The position numbers were made by a program, and so were the translations under genes. Shown here one piece after another: positions 37,345 through 52,552 of a stretch of DNA of 64,000 bases. Each line of letters starts with the position of its first letter. Position 1 is the first letter of the stretch. The DNA is taken from positions 62,001 through 126,000 of the forward strand of contig JBAMDO010000161.1 in NCBI GenBank assembly GCA_037074765.1. The letters are read 5' to 3'. Source of the DNA: Mansonella perstans. Taxonomy: Eukaryota > Nematoda > Chromadorea > Rhabditida > Onchocercidae. The notes below the pieces were generated by a model that did not search any database, was not told where the DNA came from, and saw nothing but the letters and a program-made list of their open reading frames with translations.

Positions 37345-38575
37345 ACAAATTTATCGAAATACGGCTAGATCCTACTGATCTCATCGAGGTGGTGTTCCAC
37401 ACCGAAAAATGACAGGAGTTGAACTTATCTTTATTAAACATTTAATTTATTCCCTTGCAGCCTAAATTTATCGAAATCTATGAATGCTTTTCTTATTTAT
37501 CACAATAATTAAAATAAATGAAAATAAAGGGATGTAATATATGGCAAACCAATGGTACTCACAAGAAACATACCTTTCATTTTCAGATTGAATTTTGCAA
37601 GCGAGATGGAAGTAACAACAACGTATTTAATAAAATAATTAAAATTATTAGAAGATAGAGAATAAAGGAACTCAATTTTGAGAAAACAGATTTGATGTTA
37701 TAAATTGTGATGGATATTGAACTGAATGCATTCTTCTAACAATTTCCAGTAGCTAACTCATTGTCCATTACTTTTTTACTGAAACCTGAAACCGAATTCG
37801 CGCTTAATATTTGCATAATTAAAATGGAAAATTGAAAAACTCATGCACTTTAAGATAACTTTAATTATATGAGAGAATCTCGTATAATTCAGTGATGATG
37901 CTTGCTAAAAATTTAATACTTGGCTAATTTATGTGATAACAATCGCGCAAAAAGACAGAAGACAAATGTAATTACTGAAGAAATTAAATAACTGTATAGT
38001 TTCAGTAATAACAGAGCTGTGACGAAGTGATAACTTTTAATCTGCAAGTATTAGCAAGCACAGTCTAGACGAATTCTATCAAAATGAATTATTCAGAAAA
38101 CTCTTGAATGTCGAAACTTCCTACATCGAAAATTATTATCTCTTGAATTTCATTAGTTCTTAAGTTCATCTTTATTTCTAAAATACTGCTCTAATACTTT
38201 ATATTTCAAAGCGATCTAATTTCAATCAAATTAATCTTAATAAGTATCTACAAATTCGAATGCTGACATACTAAAGCTATGTATAACTACATTTATTCAA
38301 AACTATGTAATTTAAATATTCAAAAAAATTAGAGCAAACAAATTTGAAGTTTTCATGCAATCGTAAAAAAAATGTCACGATAAGCTTTTTAAAGTCGAAA
38401 ATTTTTTAAATTAGTAAATTCAATTAACGTACCTGAGTGGAAAAAATCAATTATTCCAAGCGCGTTTAAAGATCACAAATTGAAATATTGACAAAATAAT
38501 AATAATAATAATATGCGATAATAGCATATGATGAAATAACGATTATGAACAGAGCAATAAATAGCGCTGCAGTCG

Positions 38576-40018
<1,443 letters not shown>

Positions 40019-40040
40019 TTGGAAACCCTAAAAAAGTAGA
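40019..40040 (-). promoter_or_regulatory. Acceptor just upstream of the Sox start codon
   Basis: On the minus strand a T-rich stretch ends in TAG about 11 bases before the first ATG. This suits spliced-leader addition or a 5' UTR intron and supports the chosen start. Confidence 0.55.
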
Positions 40041-40110
40041 GTGAGTGATGAATAAAATGGAATGAAATGAAATGGGATGAAATGAAATGGAATGGAATGA
40101 AATTAAATCA
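40041..40110. repeat. Degenerate GGAATGAAAT-type satellite upstream of the Sox gene
   Basis: Repeated units of GGAATGAAATG and variants fill this stretch. Similar units recur near 40640-40710 and at 50175-50235, so the motif is shared along the upstream desert. Confidence 0.8.
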
Positions 40111-43100
40111 GAATTAGAATAAAGGTGCGACAAAAGAAATAGTGAGAGGAACAATAAAGATCAATTAACAATGTCAAAAAACAACAACAACATCTGAATG
40201 AAAATAGTTTTTTTGATGACAGATAGGAAAGAATGACAACAACGACTATAAGTAGGCTGTGATAGTAGTAGGTAACAGAATTGAATGTATTGAATAGAAT
40301 TGAAAGGGAGGGAAAGAGATGGGACACGAAGATTTGTCGTTTTACTGTTTGTAAAAAAGGATGAAAGCAACGTAACATTTCTTGGATATTACAAAATTTT
40401 GTCATTTTAACCAATCTAACTAATTTTGATTAAGGTAACAACAGATGACAATGGCTCTTTTCTTCATTCTCCTCACATTTTTTAGCTTCAATTTCATTTG
40501 TGAAAGAGAATGAAAGAGATATGTTTTGATGTGAGAATTTCTGTTATTATTACATTGCATTCCTTTATATCCGGAATATGTCCTCTTCCTGTCTTAACAT
40601 TTTTTGACTGAGATGATACTCTTTACAATTAATTACCGAAGATGTTAGAAATAAACTGAACTGAATGCAACTGAATGAAATTGAATCGAATTGATGAAAT
40701 GAATAGAATAGAATAGGGAGATGACTCGGAAGGAATTCTGGAAGAAAGTTGCAGTGAGAAGGAAGTTTGTTGTATGTATGTGTGCGCCGAGCGTGAAGAC
40801 CGATTACGATGAATGAATAAAAGAAAAGAGTAGTATTGCAAGCAAGTGGGCAAAGCGGCGGCATCCCAACAGGACGAAAGGAGGAGGGATAAAATTGAAT
40901 GGGTGTAGGTGAGTAGGAGGTGCAACGTGAAGAGGAGAGCGAGTCATTTCTTCCTTTTCCAGCCAGCTATTGGGGTAAAATGAGAAGTAGGTGGAGCTCA
41001 AGTATTGGGACAAAAGAAGAGAGAAAGATGGAAAAGAAGAAGAGACACATGCAGTAATCTTTTCTCTCCTAATCTCTCAGATTTTTTCTTGAAGTATGAT
41101 TACCTACACTATCTCGTCATTAAGATTCAAGGGGAATACTGCTATTATAAGGATTATTTAGTTGGATTTTACCCTAAGCATAATAAAATCCTGAAAACTG
41201 TTTTGGATTTCAGTGCAAGTTAACAAGCAGAGAGTTGATTGAGGCAATGTGGAGACAGAGATGAATGCAAAAATGGGTGGAAAAACTCGTCGTTGATTGG
41301 ACGGTGAGCTGATTGGCTGCTGGCAGTTGGAAATTGTTGTTGAGTTGATGGTATCTCAAGCAGGCGGGTGGTAAAAGGTACAACTATCCTAGTGCTGTGA
41401 TCGTGCTACCGTTGTTATTCTCGTTTTGGCATAAATTTCCGGAAAAATATTTATGGGAAATTACGAGGTAAGCGAGACAAGTTTAGGATATTATTCTGAG
41501 GATTAAGTGTAGCAGTACGGTGGAAGAAAGATGCAATCAGCGATAACCCCGTGTTAGACGACATTGATCAGTCGGCACATGTCATCAACCAGGCCACAAT
41601 TGCATCTGTTCTCACATCTGATAAGGGAGTTATTACGGTAGGTAGTAGATAAATAGGCAGGTACATTTCTCAGAGTGTTAATTTCTTTCAATTACTAGAA
41701 ATCTCAAAAAAGACCTTGAGCAGAAAATTTTATCAACCATTTCATCAAATCCATTCAAAATATCGCTATAATTCAGCAGACCTCTCCCAGTGGTAATTTT
41801 TGTTTAAGATGAAAAAATTGAAACCGAGGAAGATTTCTGTGGGATTTCCGGTTTACAAAGAATAGTTTTCATCGTTGATTTTTGATAACAGATGTAATTT
41901 CCACAGATGCATTAGAATATTTTGGATATGAAATTGATTCTTACCATGGTACTCATACTGAGAAGTTTCTATTAAAAATGTAAAAGCCATCAAATTTTTG
42001 AAGAAAGTTGAAGATAAAATCGTTCCCTCAAGTTACAATTTGTTGTAAAAGTTGCTGCAAACTTTGGTTGGTAAAGAAATAAAATTGCTGACAAGATATA
42101 ACAATTAATAATCAGATGAATTTTTTTTGTCTGGTTGAATTGATAGCAAATCTAGAAAGATATTTTTACAACTTTCATTTGTAAATAAACAGTATGTGTC
42201 GACAAGTAGATCAACAAAATAAATATCCCTTTTTTGCTAAAAATATAAATTACTGAAAAACATTTCGTACTGGATAACGATAAATGAACGATTACTATAT
42301 TATCGAATGAAATGAATGATCAATAACTACACTAATAGACACTGTTTCATATCAAAAAAGTATATTGCTTTGGTGGTCGTTCCAAATGATATTTGTTAAG
42401 GGGTTCAGAAGCCGATTGTGCTGTGCTACCACAAATATTTTACATATCAATTGAACATAAATCACCATTGATATTCCATGTCCAAGAAAGTGAATGAATG
42501 AATAAAAGTCTTTCCAAAGGAGAAAATACTACCAACCAAGCAACCAGTCACCGATCGTATGTACAAAGCAAGCATTTCATAGCTACAACAGAAAATAATG
42601 CCATATAACTTTTTTCTCGAATGTCATTTTTGTTACTAATTTCTTTCAATTCGTGAAATTAAATTTCTAAAAATTTAGGTTGAACTAGAAGATGCACAAC
42701 TAGAAATGCATAACTTTAATTGAAATGATATTCGGCGAACTGATTTTTGAATGAATTTATCAAGAATTACAAATGATCACATGACTACAAAACATCTTTG
42801 TTTACTTAGAAATTCCCAAATGAATCCTTGATTGCTCCTTGCATTTCTAGTTTAATTACTGAGAACCTCAATTAAGAACTGAAAATGATTTTCTCATCAA
42901 TATTATTACAACCGATGTTCACAAAGCAGGGAAAATGGTTTTGCCATCAAAATAAGAACTCTGAATTTTCCAATTTGAATTATTTTAATAATATAAATAT
43001 GATTTAAAGTTCCATTAAACCAGATCGTTGATAATAAATTCCCGACATAATTTCCTAGCAAAATATTTTAATCAAACAATAAAAAACACTCGTAAACTAT

Positions 43101-46100
43101 CCATTTGTTTTTTGAGAGAGGGTCATTCATTCAGAAAAAAAGCAAAAAGGATTTGTTTAACGAAACGGCATATGGAAAGTCATTTTTAGTCATAACTGTA
43201 ATATCCGTACAACATTGAAACTCTTTTTAAATAGTCCATTATCTCTTATAAATACAAATGAAAAAATGGACTTTTTTAAACGATCGTCAACTTAAAACAT
43301 TTAATGTCATCGTCATAAAAGAAGTTAAACTAATAATGAAATTAAAGCAAACGGACCTGAGTCATCTCCAGCAACTACAATAACTTGTATACTGCTAGAG
43401 CAATAGCATCTATCACATTAATGCCTAACGATAAGGTGACGACCCCTTTTGAAAGTTGTTCTACCCCCTGTAGTACTTTCACACACATTACCACTTGCTA
43501 TATTTCTCTGTGAAAATGATACGTTGTTCAATTGTGTAATGTGATGTATCCATATCCTTCCAACTTTAGTGCTCAAGTACATTTGTCAGTCTAAAGTAAA
43601 TATTTGAACAGTCTCAAACAACGGCATATATGCATTTGTGGATGAAAATTATTTTAGAATAACTAAATGAAATTCAAAAACAAAAAAATTACTATTGTTT
43701 GGAAATTGAATTAAATAACTATCTCAGAAAGCAAAATTCCTTTTGTCATTGTTTGTAAATGTCACATCTCAGAAAAGTTGCAAATATTTCCTGCTATGTT
43801 TTCATACATTCTCATTTTATATCGTTTTGTATGTTATATTGTGCCAAAAATAGCTTTTACGCCAGTAGTATCTACAGAATTTGAAAAATAGAAAACGATT
43901 TTGAAGTTCAAATTGATTGAATAGAAGTAAAGTATGGATGTTTAAAATTTTTATAAAATCAGCAAGTATTTTTTCTCTGTATACGTTCGATTGAAGTATC
44001 TTTTTTTTTGTAAATTAAAAAAGTGAAAAACAGGAAAAACTAGCTAATTAACATGACGTACTGAAGAAAGTGATGTAAAAAATCCACTTTTTGGTTGCAG
44101 TAGTACGATTCATAGGTTAAAGATTAGAAATTGATAATTCCTAGGAACTGAAAATGTAAATATCAGTGATAACGTCGTCTAAATTAAATTTATCTTTGCT
44201 TGAAACTTTTAAAAGCACTTATAACTATTCGATCTGATTGTTGCGCGAGAATGGTTATAATAGGATTCAGAATTGTATTTCATTCAGCATTTTTTGGTGA
44301 TCGTAATGTTTTCATGCATAAAAAACGACTTATCGTCTTCATTTCTCAACGAGCAAAACCATTTCAACTTGTGTGACTACTTTTTTGACAAATCAATTTT
44401 ACCGGAATAATTGCATAGCTTGGGCGCCATAACAAAATATTTGATAACTTGATTTACATCATAAACATTAAAACTTATTTGTTCGTATCAATTAAAGGGA
44501 AAAATATAGACATGAGATTGAATTCTCAGCATCTCCAGTCTCTAACAGAGGGAATGAGAAGTAATATTGTGAAGTAATAGGACATTAAGCAAATGACATA
44601 AATACTTCAGTAAAAGTCTTCGTGACATAATATCAGCAATCCATTAGCTAATAAATATTACAATGAAAGGTTGTAAAACTGTTGGAAGTTTCAAAAAACA
44701 AAAAAACCAGAAAAGTATCACAACAGTACAGTAAGTTATTCGTTCCTGAAAACGGATCTTGGGCATTTGATATGAACTGATAAGGTGTTAATTTAATTCC
44801 GATGTGTCCAGTTTTGCTTGAACATTTTTAAAAACATAATCTGTAATAAATAAAGGATAGGTAAGGAATGGAGAACATTGCAGAAAATAACTGAGAAAAC
44901 AGCGATGAAATAAGATTTTATAGATGTACAGCAAAAAGGAATTTAAAAGGTCATGCAGAATAGTTGAATTGAAGTGCCGCTGGAAATAGAAATGCCAGTT
45001 GTTTTTAGAAAAATAAAAAGCTATGAAATTTTTAAATTTAATTCCATGAAATTAAGCTCAAGAAACCAATAGAATTTAGCACAATAAATTCTTTGTAATT
45101 TGTTTTGCCTTACTCAAGTGATGATGAATCACAATGAAAACATTAATCTACTACTGAAATAATAAATCGCTTCAAAGTAGAGAGTGTGAAAAATATAAAA
45201 AAAATCTGGCAGCGTAATTAATTTGTTAATTGCTGTCATTAGCATGAACAACTTACACTATCACTAATTCAATTGAAAACGAATAGGGCCATTTATTTTG
45301 CCGTAAAAGAATATGCCGTAATGATTGTATGTTGCGGAAAGCATAAGTTATCATAGACTTTGTCAACAATATCGACAATAATGATGAAAATTAGGAGTGA
45401 GAGCGATAATAACACTGTTATTATGACTTAAATCGTAGGTATACATTCATTTACAAGCACAGATCAGCAGGTAGTGCTGTATTCAAAAGGGTAAGCTCTC
45501 TTAAAGGTGAATTTCTGCAAGATATAGTGATAGGATGTAGTGATATTTGTTCATCACAAAATGAATTGCATTAATATAATAAAAAATGTTCAGGAAAATA
45601 ACTGAGAATGATTGTCCACAAAATTTTATGAACAAAAACAAGAGGAGATATGATAATAGTCACTTGCATTTCTAATAAGAGCGATGATAGAAGATTTTGG
45701 CAGCAAATCGACTTTGTGGATAAAGGAAAAAAATACTTAGTAGTAATGAAACAGCAAATGAAGCATAACAAGTAAGGAGTAGAAATCAATTTTACTAAAA
45801 ATCTTCCTTCCAATAAACCGTATAAATTAATTTTCACCAGAATTTTTGTTTTACCAATAAAATTCAATGATACAGACTAAAGAGATTTATAAAACATAAA
45901 TGAATTTGAAACAAATGCTACAAGTTAAGATCTATAAAAGGAACAAACTAAAGGTCACAATTCCGGAATCTCCTGGCTTTATTTGATATTCTCCACCCAT
46001 CTCCTTTAGAAAATCAACATTGCTATTATATTGTCTTCTATTGTGAAACTTCTTTCTGCACTGGAAGACATACCCGCGTTACTTTCTTTTCTTAACCAAA

Positions 46101-48631
46101 CTTGTCCCATTCCCGGTCTTCCTCTTCCATACATTTTTCATTTTTAGTCTGTGGTATTCATATAATGGTAGCAACCAATTCCAGCTCAGTTTCAATATGA
46201 ATTTTATTTAGTTTTCTTCTACAAGCATATTACTTCTACTCTTCTTTTGCTCAATATCTTTCCATGCCTTCATTTTTGTACAATCGTTTATTCATTACTT
46301 TTTGTCTTACATATTGAAATATAAGTATCTGCCAGTTTATTCTTCCCTTTGCAATTCGCAATTTGAATTTAATACTACTATTTATATTTCAATTTGCATT
46401 TTCCAGCTAAATGTATGCGATACTTTTTGATTTGTTCTTCCTGAGCGCAGATTGTTAAAATTCCAGAAGTCCGCCTTCTATACAGACGCTTTTTTTTCCA
46501 AACAAGTTTAATTTGCAGCAGTTTACTTGGAAAACAGAAATTGCTTCTGTTCTACTTTGTCCAAGTTTTATTGCAGAATGAAAAAACATAAATTGAACTG
46601 ATTCATCAAAGTGCAATAAATAAAGCAAATTATATTTATCAGTTTATCAATTCCTCTATCAATTGCTTTAACTAAAAGTCATTGCTTTGTGATTTTTTAA
46701 AAAATTGTAGAAAAAAAGTGGTGTAATAATTGAAGTCAGTGTAATAATTTACTCATCTCATTAGACGACAAGTTCAAATTTACTCCTCAAGGAAAAGTAA
46801 TATCATTCTTCTACTTTTAACAAAGACTGAACTAATACCCCACAAATGTCGTACTTTTAGAAATAAATTTATGGAAAGTAGGGATTTTTTTTTTGAGCTA
46901 CAAGATGATTCACTGAAAAGTATCAATTACGGTACAAAATGAATCACTGCTAGACAGTCTCCAAGAAATGTGTGCTAATATCAGCTGTTAAATTTTTCAA
47001 TTTGAAAAAAAAAAATGAAGAGAAATTTGACTTTTTGTCAAAATTTTTCACTTTAATGAAATGTATGTTTCACTATCATAATATAATATCACTGTCAACA
47101 AATTTTTGACGACTCCAAAATTTCTCAAAGTAATGACTTTTTCCTTTTTTTCGTCCATGCAGAAAACATTGAAATCTTAGATCTTTTTTTGCGATTGGAA
47201 ACATAAACAGCGACTTGCCATGTTTGCTTGTTGTTTGTACATCACTTCAAGTGTCAGTAACATTTCAGAAGAGATGCAGTAATTGTAGTACTATAATTAG
47301 TGGCGGTGTGCAATGTGCTATAAGCTAAATGCACGATTCACGTTCACGATTATTTAATTTCAAAGAATGAAAACTCTATCCTTGCAAATTCCTGATCAGT
47401 TATTGCAAGAGCTGATATGATTAAATATTATTTACTACCAACACGATAAACTCAATTACACCATGTAATTAATTATCCCATGTTTGAAGGCTCGATCTGT
47501 TCTTTCCAAAAGTTTTCTTGTGTTTGTCGAATTCATCTTACTGGTAATTATATTACTGCCATTTATTGTGCTCATTATTCAAATTAGGCTTTAGAAAATC
47601 TAAAATGGCATATCTCTTAATAGGCGTGATCCATTCCAAAAGTTTTCTTGTTTACCTTTCTCATTTTCTTTGTCATTCATTCTTCCTCTCAATTATTTCT
47701 TTTTCTCTTCTCGATCCAGAAATCTTCCTTTATGAATAAACGAAGTTAAAATGCACGAGAAGGTCATGACCTCGATGTTAGACATCAATTAACGCTACGG
47801 GAAGCCGATGCTACGCAGCAAACTGTAGCAAATTACTACCTCGAATAAGCAGTAATGCTCACCCAACAATTCCACCACTCTTTGATGTCATGCAACTACT
47901 CATTTCTAATCTTTGCAAATAGCGTGCATGCACACAAATACATTTATACACATATACACACATACACACACACACGAACATACATACGTTTGAGTGTAGA
48001 TATTTACCATAAAGTAGGAAGAAGTAATTTGAGTTGTTTAGAAGCAGAAGGTATTCGGCTATTTCAAATTATCCACTGTAATTTCAACAAGATTAGCATG
48101 ACAGACAGTTTTCAAAGGCACTGCTGTTTAGGATTTGACAAATGGCCCATTTACAGATGGTAAACATCCAAAATTGAACGACTATAACTGATATTTAGTA
48201 GAATGTCGGTAAGTTGTAAAGTAATAAACTAAAAGAAAGTAGACAGATACTTTCACTGAAGAGCAATATTTAACTATAGTATCAAATCTTTGCGCAAAAT
48301 AATAAGGTAAGCTTATCTTAATTACTTTTAAAATATCATAAATAGCTTTAGTTTTGCATACCTCAATCATTTTCCAAGCATATTATTCCTAGAAAATATC
48401 TTCTGATTAATCCCAATGACCGTAAACAGTCAATAACAACATTATTGTCTTCTCTCTCTTCTTCTCTATCTCTTTCTCTCTTTTCTCTTCTCATTCTGCC
48501 GTAAAATTTGGCTATAAATCTAAAATTAATGGATTTTTGAGAATTTATGGTCCACAATCATCAGTACTTTTTTCCTTTCTTTTTTCAATCCTGTAATTGA
48601 ACGAGATTACGGTAAAAAGATGAAGATGTGT

Positions 48632-48644
48632 TTGTGTATACGTA

Positions 48645-48715
<71 letters not shown>

Positions 48716-48720
48716 GTGCA
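48632..48720. repeat. (GT)n / (GTGTAT)n microsatellite
   Basis: A pure GT run is followed by about eight GTGTAT units. In reverse it gives a spurious His-Ile-rich reading frame. Confidence 0.97.
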
Positions 48721-51695
48721 TATGTCTATTACCTACTTGTCTTTCCATTCCTAGATATCTAAGGGAATGAACTAGTGAAGCTATTAGAAGAGTACCGAGG
48801 TAGCTTTATGAAAGAGGGAAAGGTTTTTGAAAGCTTTTTGAAAGTATGCAAAAGATCGATTTTGAACGACGGAAAGAAGAATAAGAAAAGTCGGGAAATA
48901 TAGGATGAGATTGTCGTAGTTTATAGGAAATTTGAAATTTCATCGATAAGACGGATGATATTTTCATGTATTTAGTGCTGACGAATCACAATTAACTTCT
49001 ACATACACTCGCGTGTTTTTCAATTGATTAAATTTTATCGCTTCTTTCGTCTTTCTTCGGGGACATTCGTTACGTATTTTCTTTCGGCATTAGCTACTAC
49101 GGTATCCTTTCCTATCTTTAACTCATTCATCCATTCAACGAAGTCTTGGGATGACGATATAAATTAAATATTGATGTCGAATATCTGAATGATGAATTGT
49201 AATTAAAGTTAAAGATAGAATGAGACTTTAAGTTCAGTCTACAGAAATAATAATAGAGGGTAGCACTTATAAATGGGCTTGATTAGTTTAAAGAAGAGTG
49301 AAAGACGTATGCTTGAATGTCACTTAATAATTAAAAAATGAGAAAATAGTGAGAATTAAATGAAATAGAAACTGTAAGATTTATTTTGCAAAAAGAAAAA
49401 ATGTTGACAAGAAGGAGGTAGCAAAAAAAGCAAAATGATTAGTAATTAGCTAGAAACGCATTAATTGCTATGATTTCATTTCTTCTACTTTTCATTCGCC
49501 AGACCAATCGTCAGCAAAGGTACAACTCTAGATGCTGAGTGGTTACATTAGAGAAGAAAGGTGTGAATTTTTACGAATCATTAGAACATGTACTGGATCT
49601 TTTTAACAAATGAATTAAAATGATTGAAGAATCGATTCTAAAAATGTTTCGTTAATAATTAAACTTTGGACTGTTGAAAAATTAGTCAAATAAACATGTG
49701 GCTTGAGTCAGTAAAATAAAATTATTGTTGTAGTGAATATATTTGACAAATGAATTAATTAGTATACATCAACGAAATGAATTCATTCCATTTATGATTC
49801 ATTTATGCAAGAGTCAAAATATTTGATTCAAATTTATCATTTCGACTTGACTTAAAACGGAAATAGAAAGAGAAAAGATTCTGAGGATGCTTAAAAAGAT
49901 ATTTTAGGAAACATTTTTTAGCTGTCAGGAATAACTGTCAACAACAGACAGGAACATGATAGTCGGCACTATTTATGGAACAGATGGAACAGGAGCATTG
50001 ATGAAGTGACAAACATATCTGGAGACAAAACAGGACAGCATTGCAGCAAACGGTGTTGACAATGTGGGGTAATAATGATAATAATAGTATAGGGTGGGGC
50101 ACCCAAGATTCAATCTGGCTGTGTATTCATCAAGTAAAAGAGGAGAAAAAGAGGAAGAAAATGTATTTGAATTATGATGAATGGAATTGAATGAATGAAT
50201 GAATGAAATGAGAGAAATGGAATGAAATGAAATCGATTGAGACGGAAACGGAAAGGAATAATACTGAAAAAAAGGATGAATGAAATATGAATAGACAATA
50301 TACAATCCAGGCGAAGAGCAAAAGTAGATAGCACCATAGTAAAATAACGTATGATTTAAATTTGACAACAAAAGCTGTCAAGTCGATACATATATCAGGT
50401 CGATATCGACCCGGTGATGATGATGCGGGACAGAAATAACAAGCTGGTACATACGCCTTTTACAACACACAATTTGCAGTATCATTTTCATCGATCTATC
50501 ATTTTTCTTATGTAAACAAAATTTTTCCAAAATAATTATTGGAATTGTTATTGTCGTTGTTAATCGTTTAGACATGAGGATATATTTGTAGTTAATAACA
50601 ATGGAGATTGGCCAATTGTAACATAACATTAATCCCAAATGCATAAAAGAAATAGTGATGACTTTATTTAAAAAATTGGAACTTCACTTATTCAATGATA
50701 ATGATTGAGTAAACTGATCAAACGAAGAAATTAAGCCATGAAATTATCACGTCAAATTATTAGGGAAGACTAAATCAAACTAGTATTTTTAATTTTTATT
50801 ATTGTTTATAGCTTTTCGATTATGCTTAAACTTCCAATTTCGAATTTATTGTGTCCTCTTATTTTTACTACAATTTCGTCCAAGAAATAAAATTATGCAT
50901 AAAACATTACTTATCTTTTTCTCTTCATTCTAGCTAACTTTTATTTGAATTAACATCTCTTAATTAAATGTATAATGCAGCAAGAAAACAAAAAGCATAA
51001 TTACCGTATATTAAATCTCTTTATCTAATTTTAAAGTGACGATATCACGTAATCAATAACTCTTCCCACTTTTATTCTACTATTTTCAAAAAAATAAATA
51101 AATTGTTTGTAAAATTTCTCCAATATAATTATTGCTGGAAACAAAAAAAAATTTTTAGGATTCTTGTCGTTTTCATTTCTTTCAATTGCTTTTCTATTAT
51201 TTTTACCGCTGCATATATTGCAAGATTCATTCAAATACTTTTTTATAAGTGATTGAAAGAAAAGCACAATGTTGTTTTTTATTGTTAAAATTAAATTTCA
51301 ATGGTATTACATGAATATATTGAAATTAATCATAATTAGACTGTTCAAAAATAGCAAATGAGAATTTTCTGAAGTGCTAAGCAGAAACATCCCTTGTCTA
51401 TGTGGGATGTAATGGATTTATTAATATTTGTGAATGAACAGTGTAAGTATATTATAAAGATGTGTAGTCGATAATCCGCTACTGATTGAAGTAGAAGAGA
51501 ACTATGCATAGTTGTAGTTGTCAAATCGACAAATATGTGTCACGGAAGCTCTTCATATCCTCAAAGGCCCATCTGTTCCTCATTTCCATCCCGATCTCTT
51601 AATTACATTAGCAAGCATTGTTCGAGTTGCAGCGACAAAATTGCGACTTTAAAATGACCTATTTGTGGTTTGTACAGCAGCAATCATTCTGAAAT

Positions 51696-51698
<3 letters not shown>

Positions 51699-51732
<34 letters not shown>
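51699..51732. repeat. (TA)n microsatellite
   Basis: Uninterrupted TA repeat of about 17 units directly beside a GC-raised island. Confidence 0.97.
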
Positions 51733-51733
<1 letters not shown>

Positions 51734-52497
51734 GTAGAGGAAGATTAGTTTCAGATAAGAATAGCAGGACGGATACAAGAAAAGTTTGAAATGATTTTCT
51801 GGATTCCAATACTTCATAAATTAATGAATGCGCGGTGAAATTTTAACGAAGTGATGAAAATGTGAATGATACATTGTGCTGTGGAAAATCTTTCTGACCA
51901 TAATCATTTCAGCAACATTTCTTTCAGTTTATTGCATCATTTCTCATTGGATAATATATTAGGTTTGAGAAGCAAAAGTGATGTTAGTAGTAATGATATA
52001 GTAGTTCATTCAATTTAAGATATTTTAAGCATCATTGAATTCTGTTAAAAGGACAATTGATGGAGCAATAAATAATCATAACAGGAAGACTTTAAAAGGT
52101 GGAAATACGGTTCGATGGGCACATCATTTCAGATGCAATTCCTGCTACTCTTTCTTTCTGTCTTTTCACGATTAAACTCATGTAAGGATATATGAGAAAA
52201 AAGAACTAATATCAGGGATTGATATCAAGAATTAAAATTAATAAAATTTTGATTTCTTAAATTTAGATTTTAAATTTGCATTAAATAATAAAGTAAATCT
52301 TTTTTTTTTTTTTTTTTTTTTTACAAGCATATTGAAAAATTAAGAATTTTTTAAAATAATACTTTATTCTAACAATTGTTATCTATTAGTTTTTTAATAA
52401 TTACTTTCATTTCATCAAGCAGCAACATTTCATTTCTTCAAAGTAACATTTATTGAAATTCATTAACCTTCATTTTATATAAATCCAGTTTGCCCTT

Positions 52498-52501
<4 letters not shown>

Positions 52502-52541
<40 letters not shown>

Positions 52542-52552
52542 TTTCTCTCTCA
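52502..52552. repeat. (TC)n microsatellite
   Basis: About 16 uninterrupted TC units and then degenerate TTTCTC units. A T-run of 23 lies at 52300-52322, and a complementary (GA)n tract at 52780-52795 about 240 bases further on could pair with this one. Confidence 0.95.

Larger units (their letters stand above)
23089..38575. other. About 15 kb gene-poor region between eEF1B and the Sox gene
   Basis: Mostly AT-rich sequence with short random frames. It holds short tandem repeats (26095-26137 and 31471-31504), AAT-type repeats near 26325-26390 and 35555-35600, a hairpin at 37304-37344, and islands of raised GC at 28741-28920, about 31830-32100 and about 33560-33640. Apart from the tentative exon at 23515 and the open frame near 31.8-32.2 kb I see nothing that reads as a gene. 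Part of it is presumably regulatory DNA and 3' UTR of the Sox gene. Confidence 0.6.

Noticed and set aside
40103..41223. Several overlapping open frames upstream of the Sox gene
   Set aside because: They arise from purine-rich degenerate repeats (GAATGAAAT type), are Ser/Phe/Tyr-rich in reverse and have no conserved motif.
48545..48748. Minus-strand frame with a long His-Ile repeat
   Set aside because: It is the translation of a GT/GTGTAT microsatellite, with no flanking coding signal.
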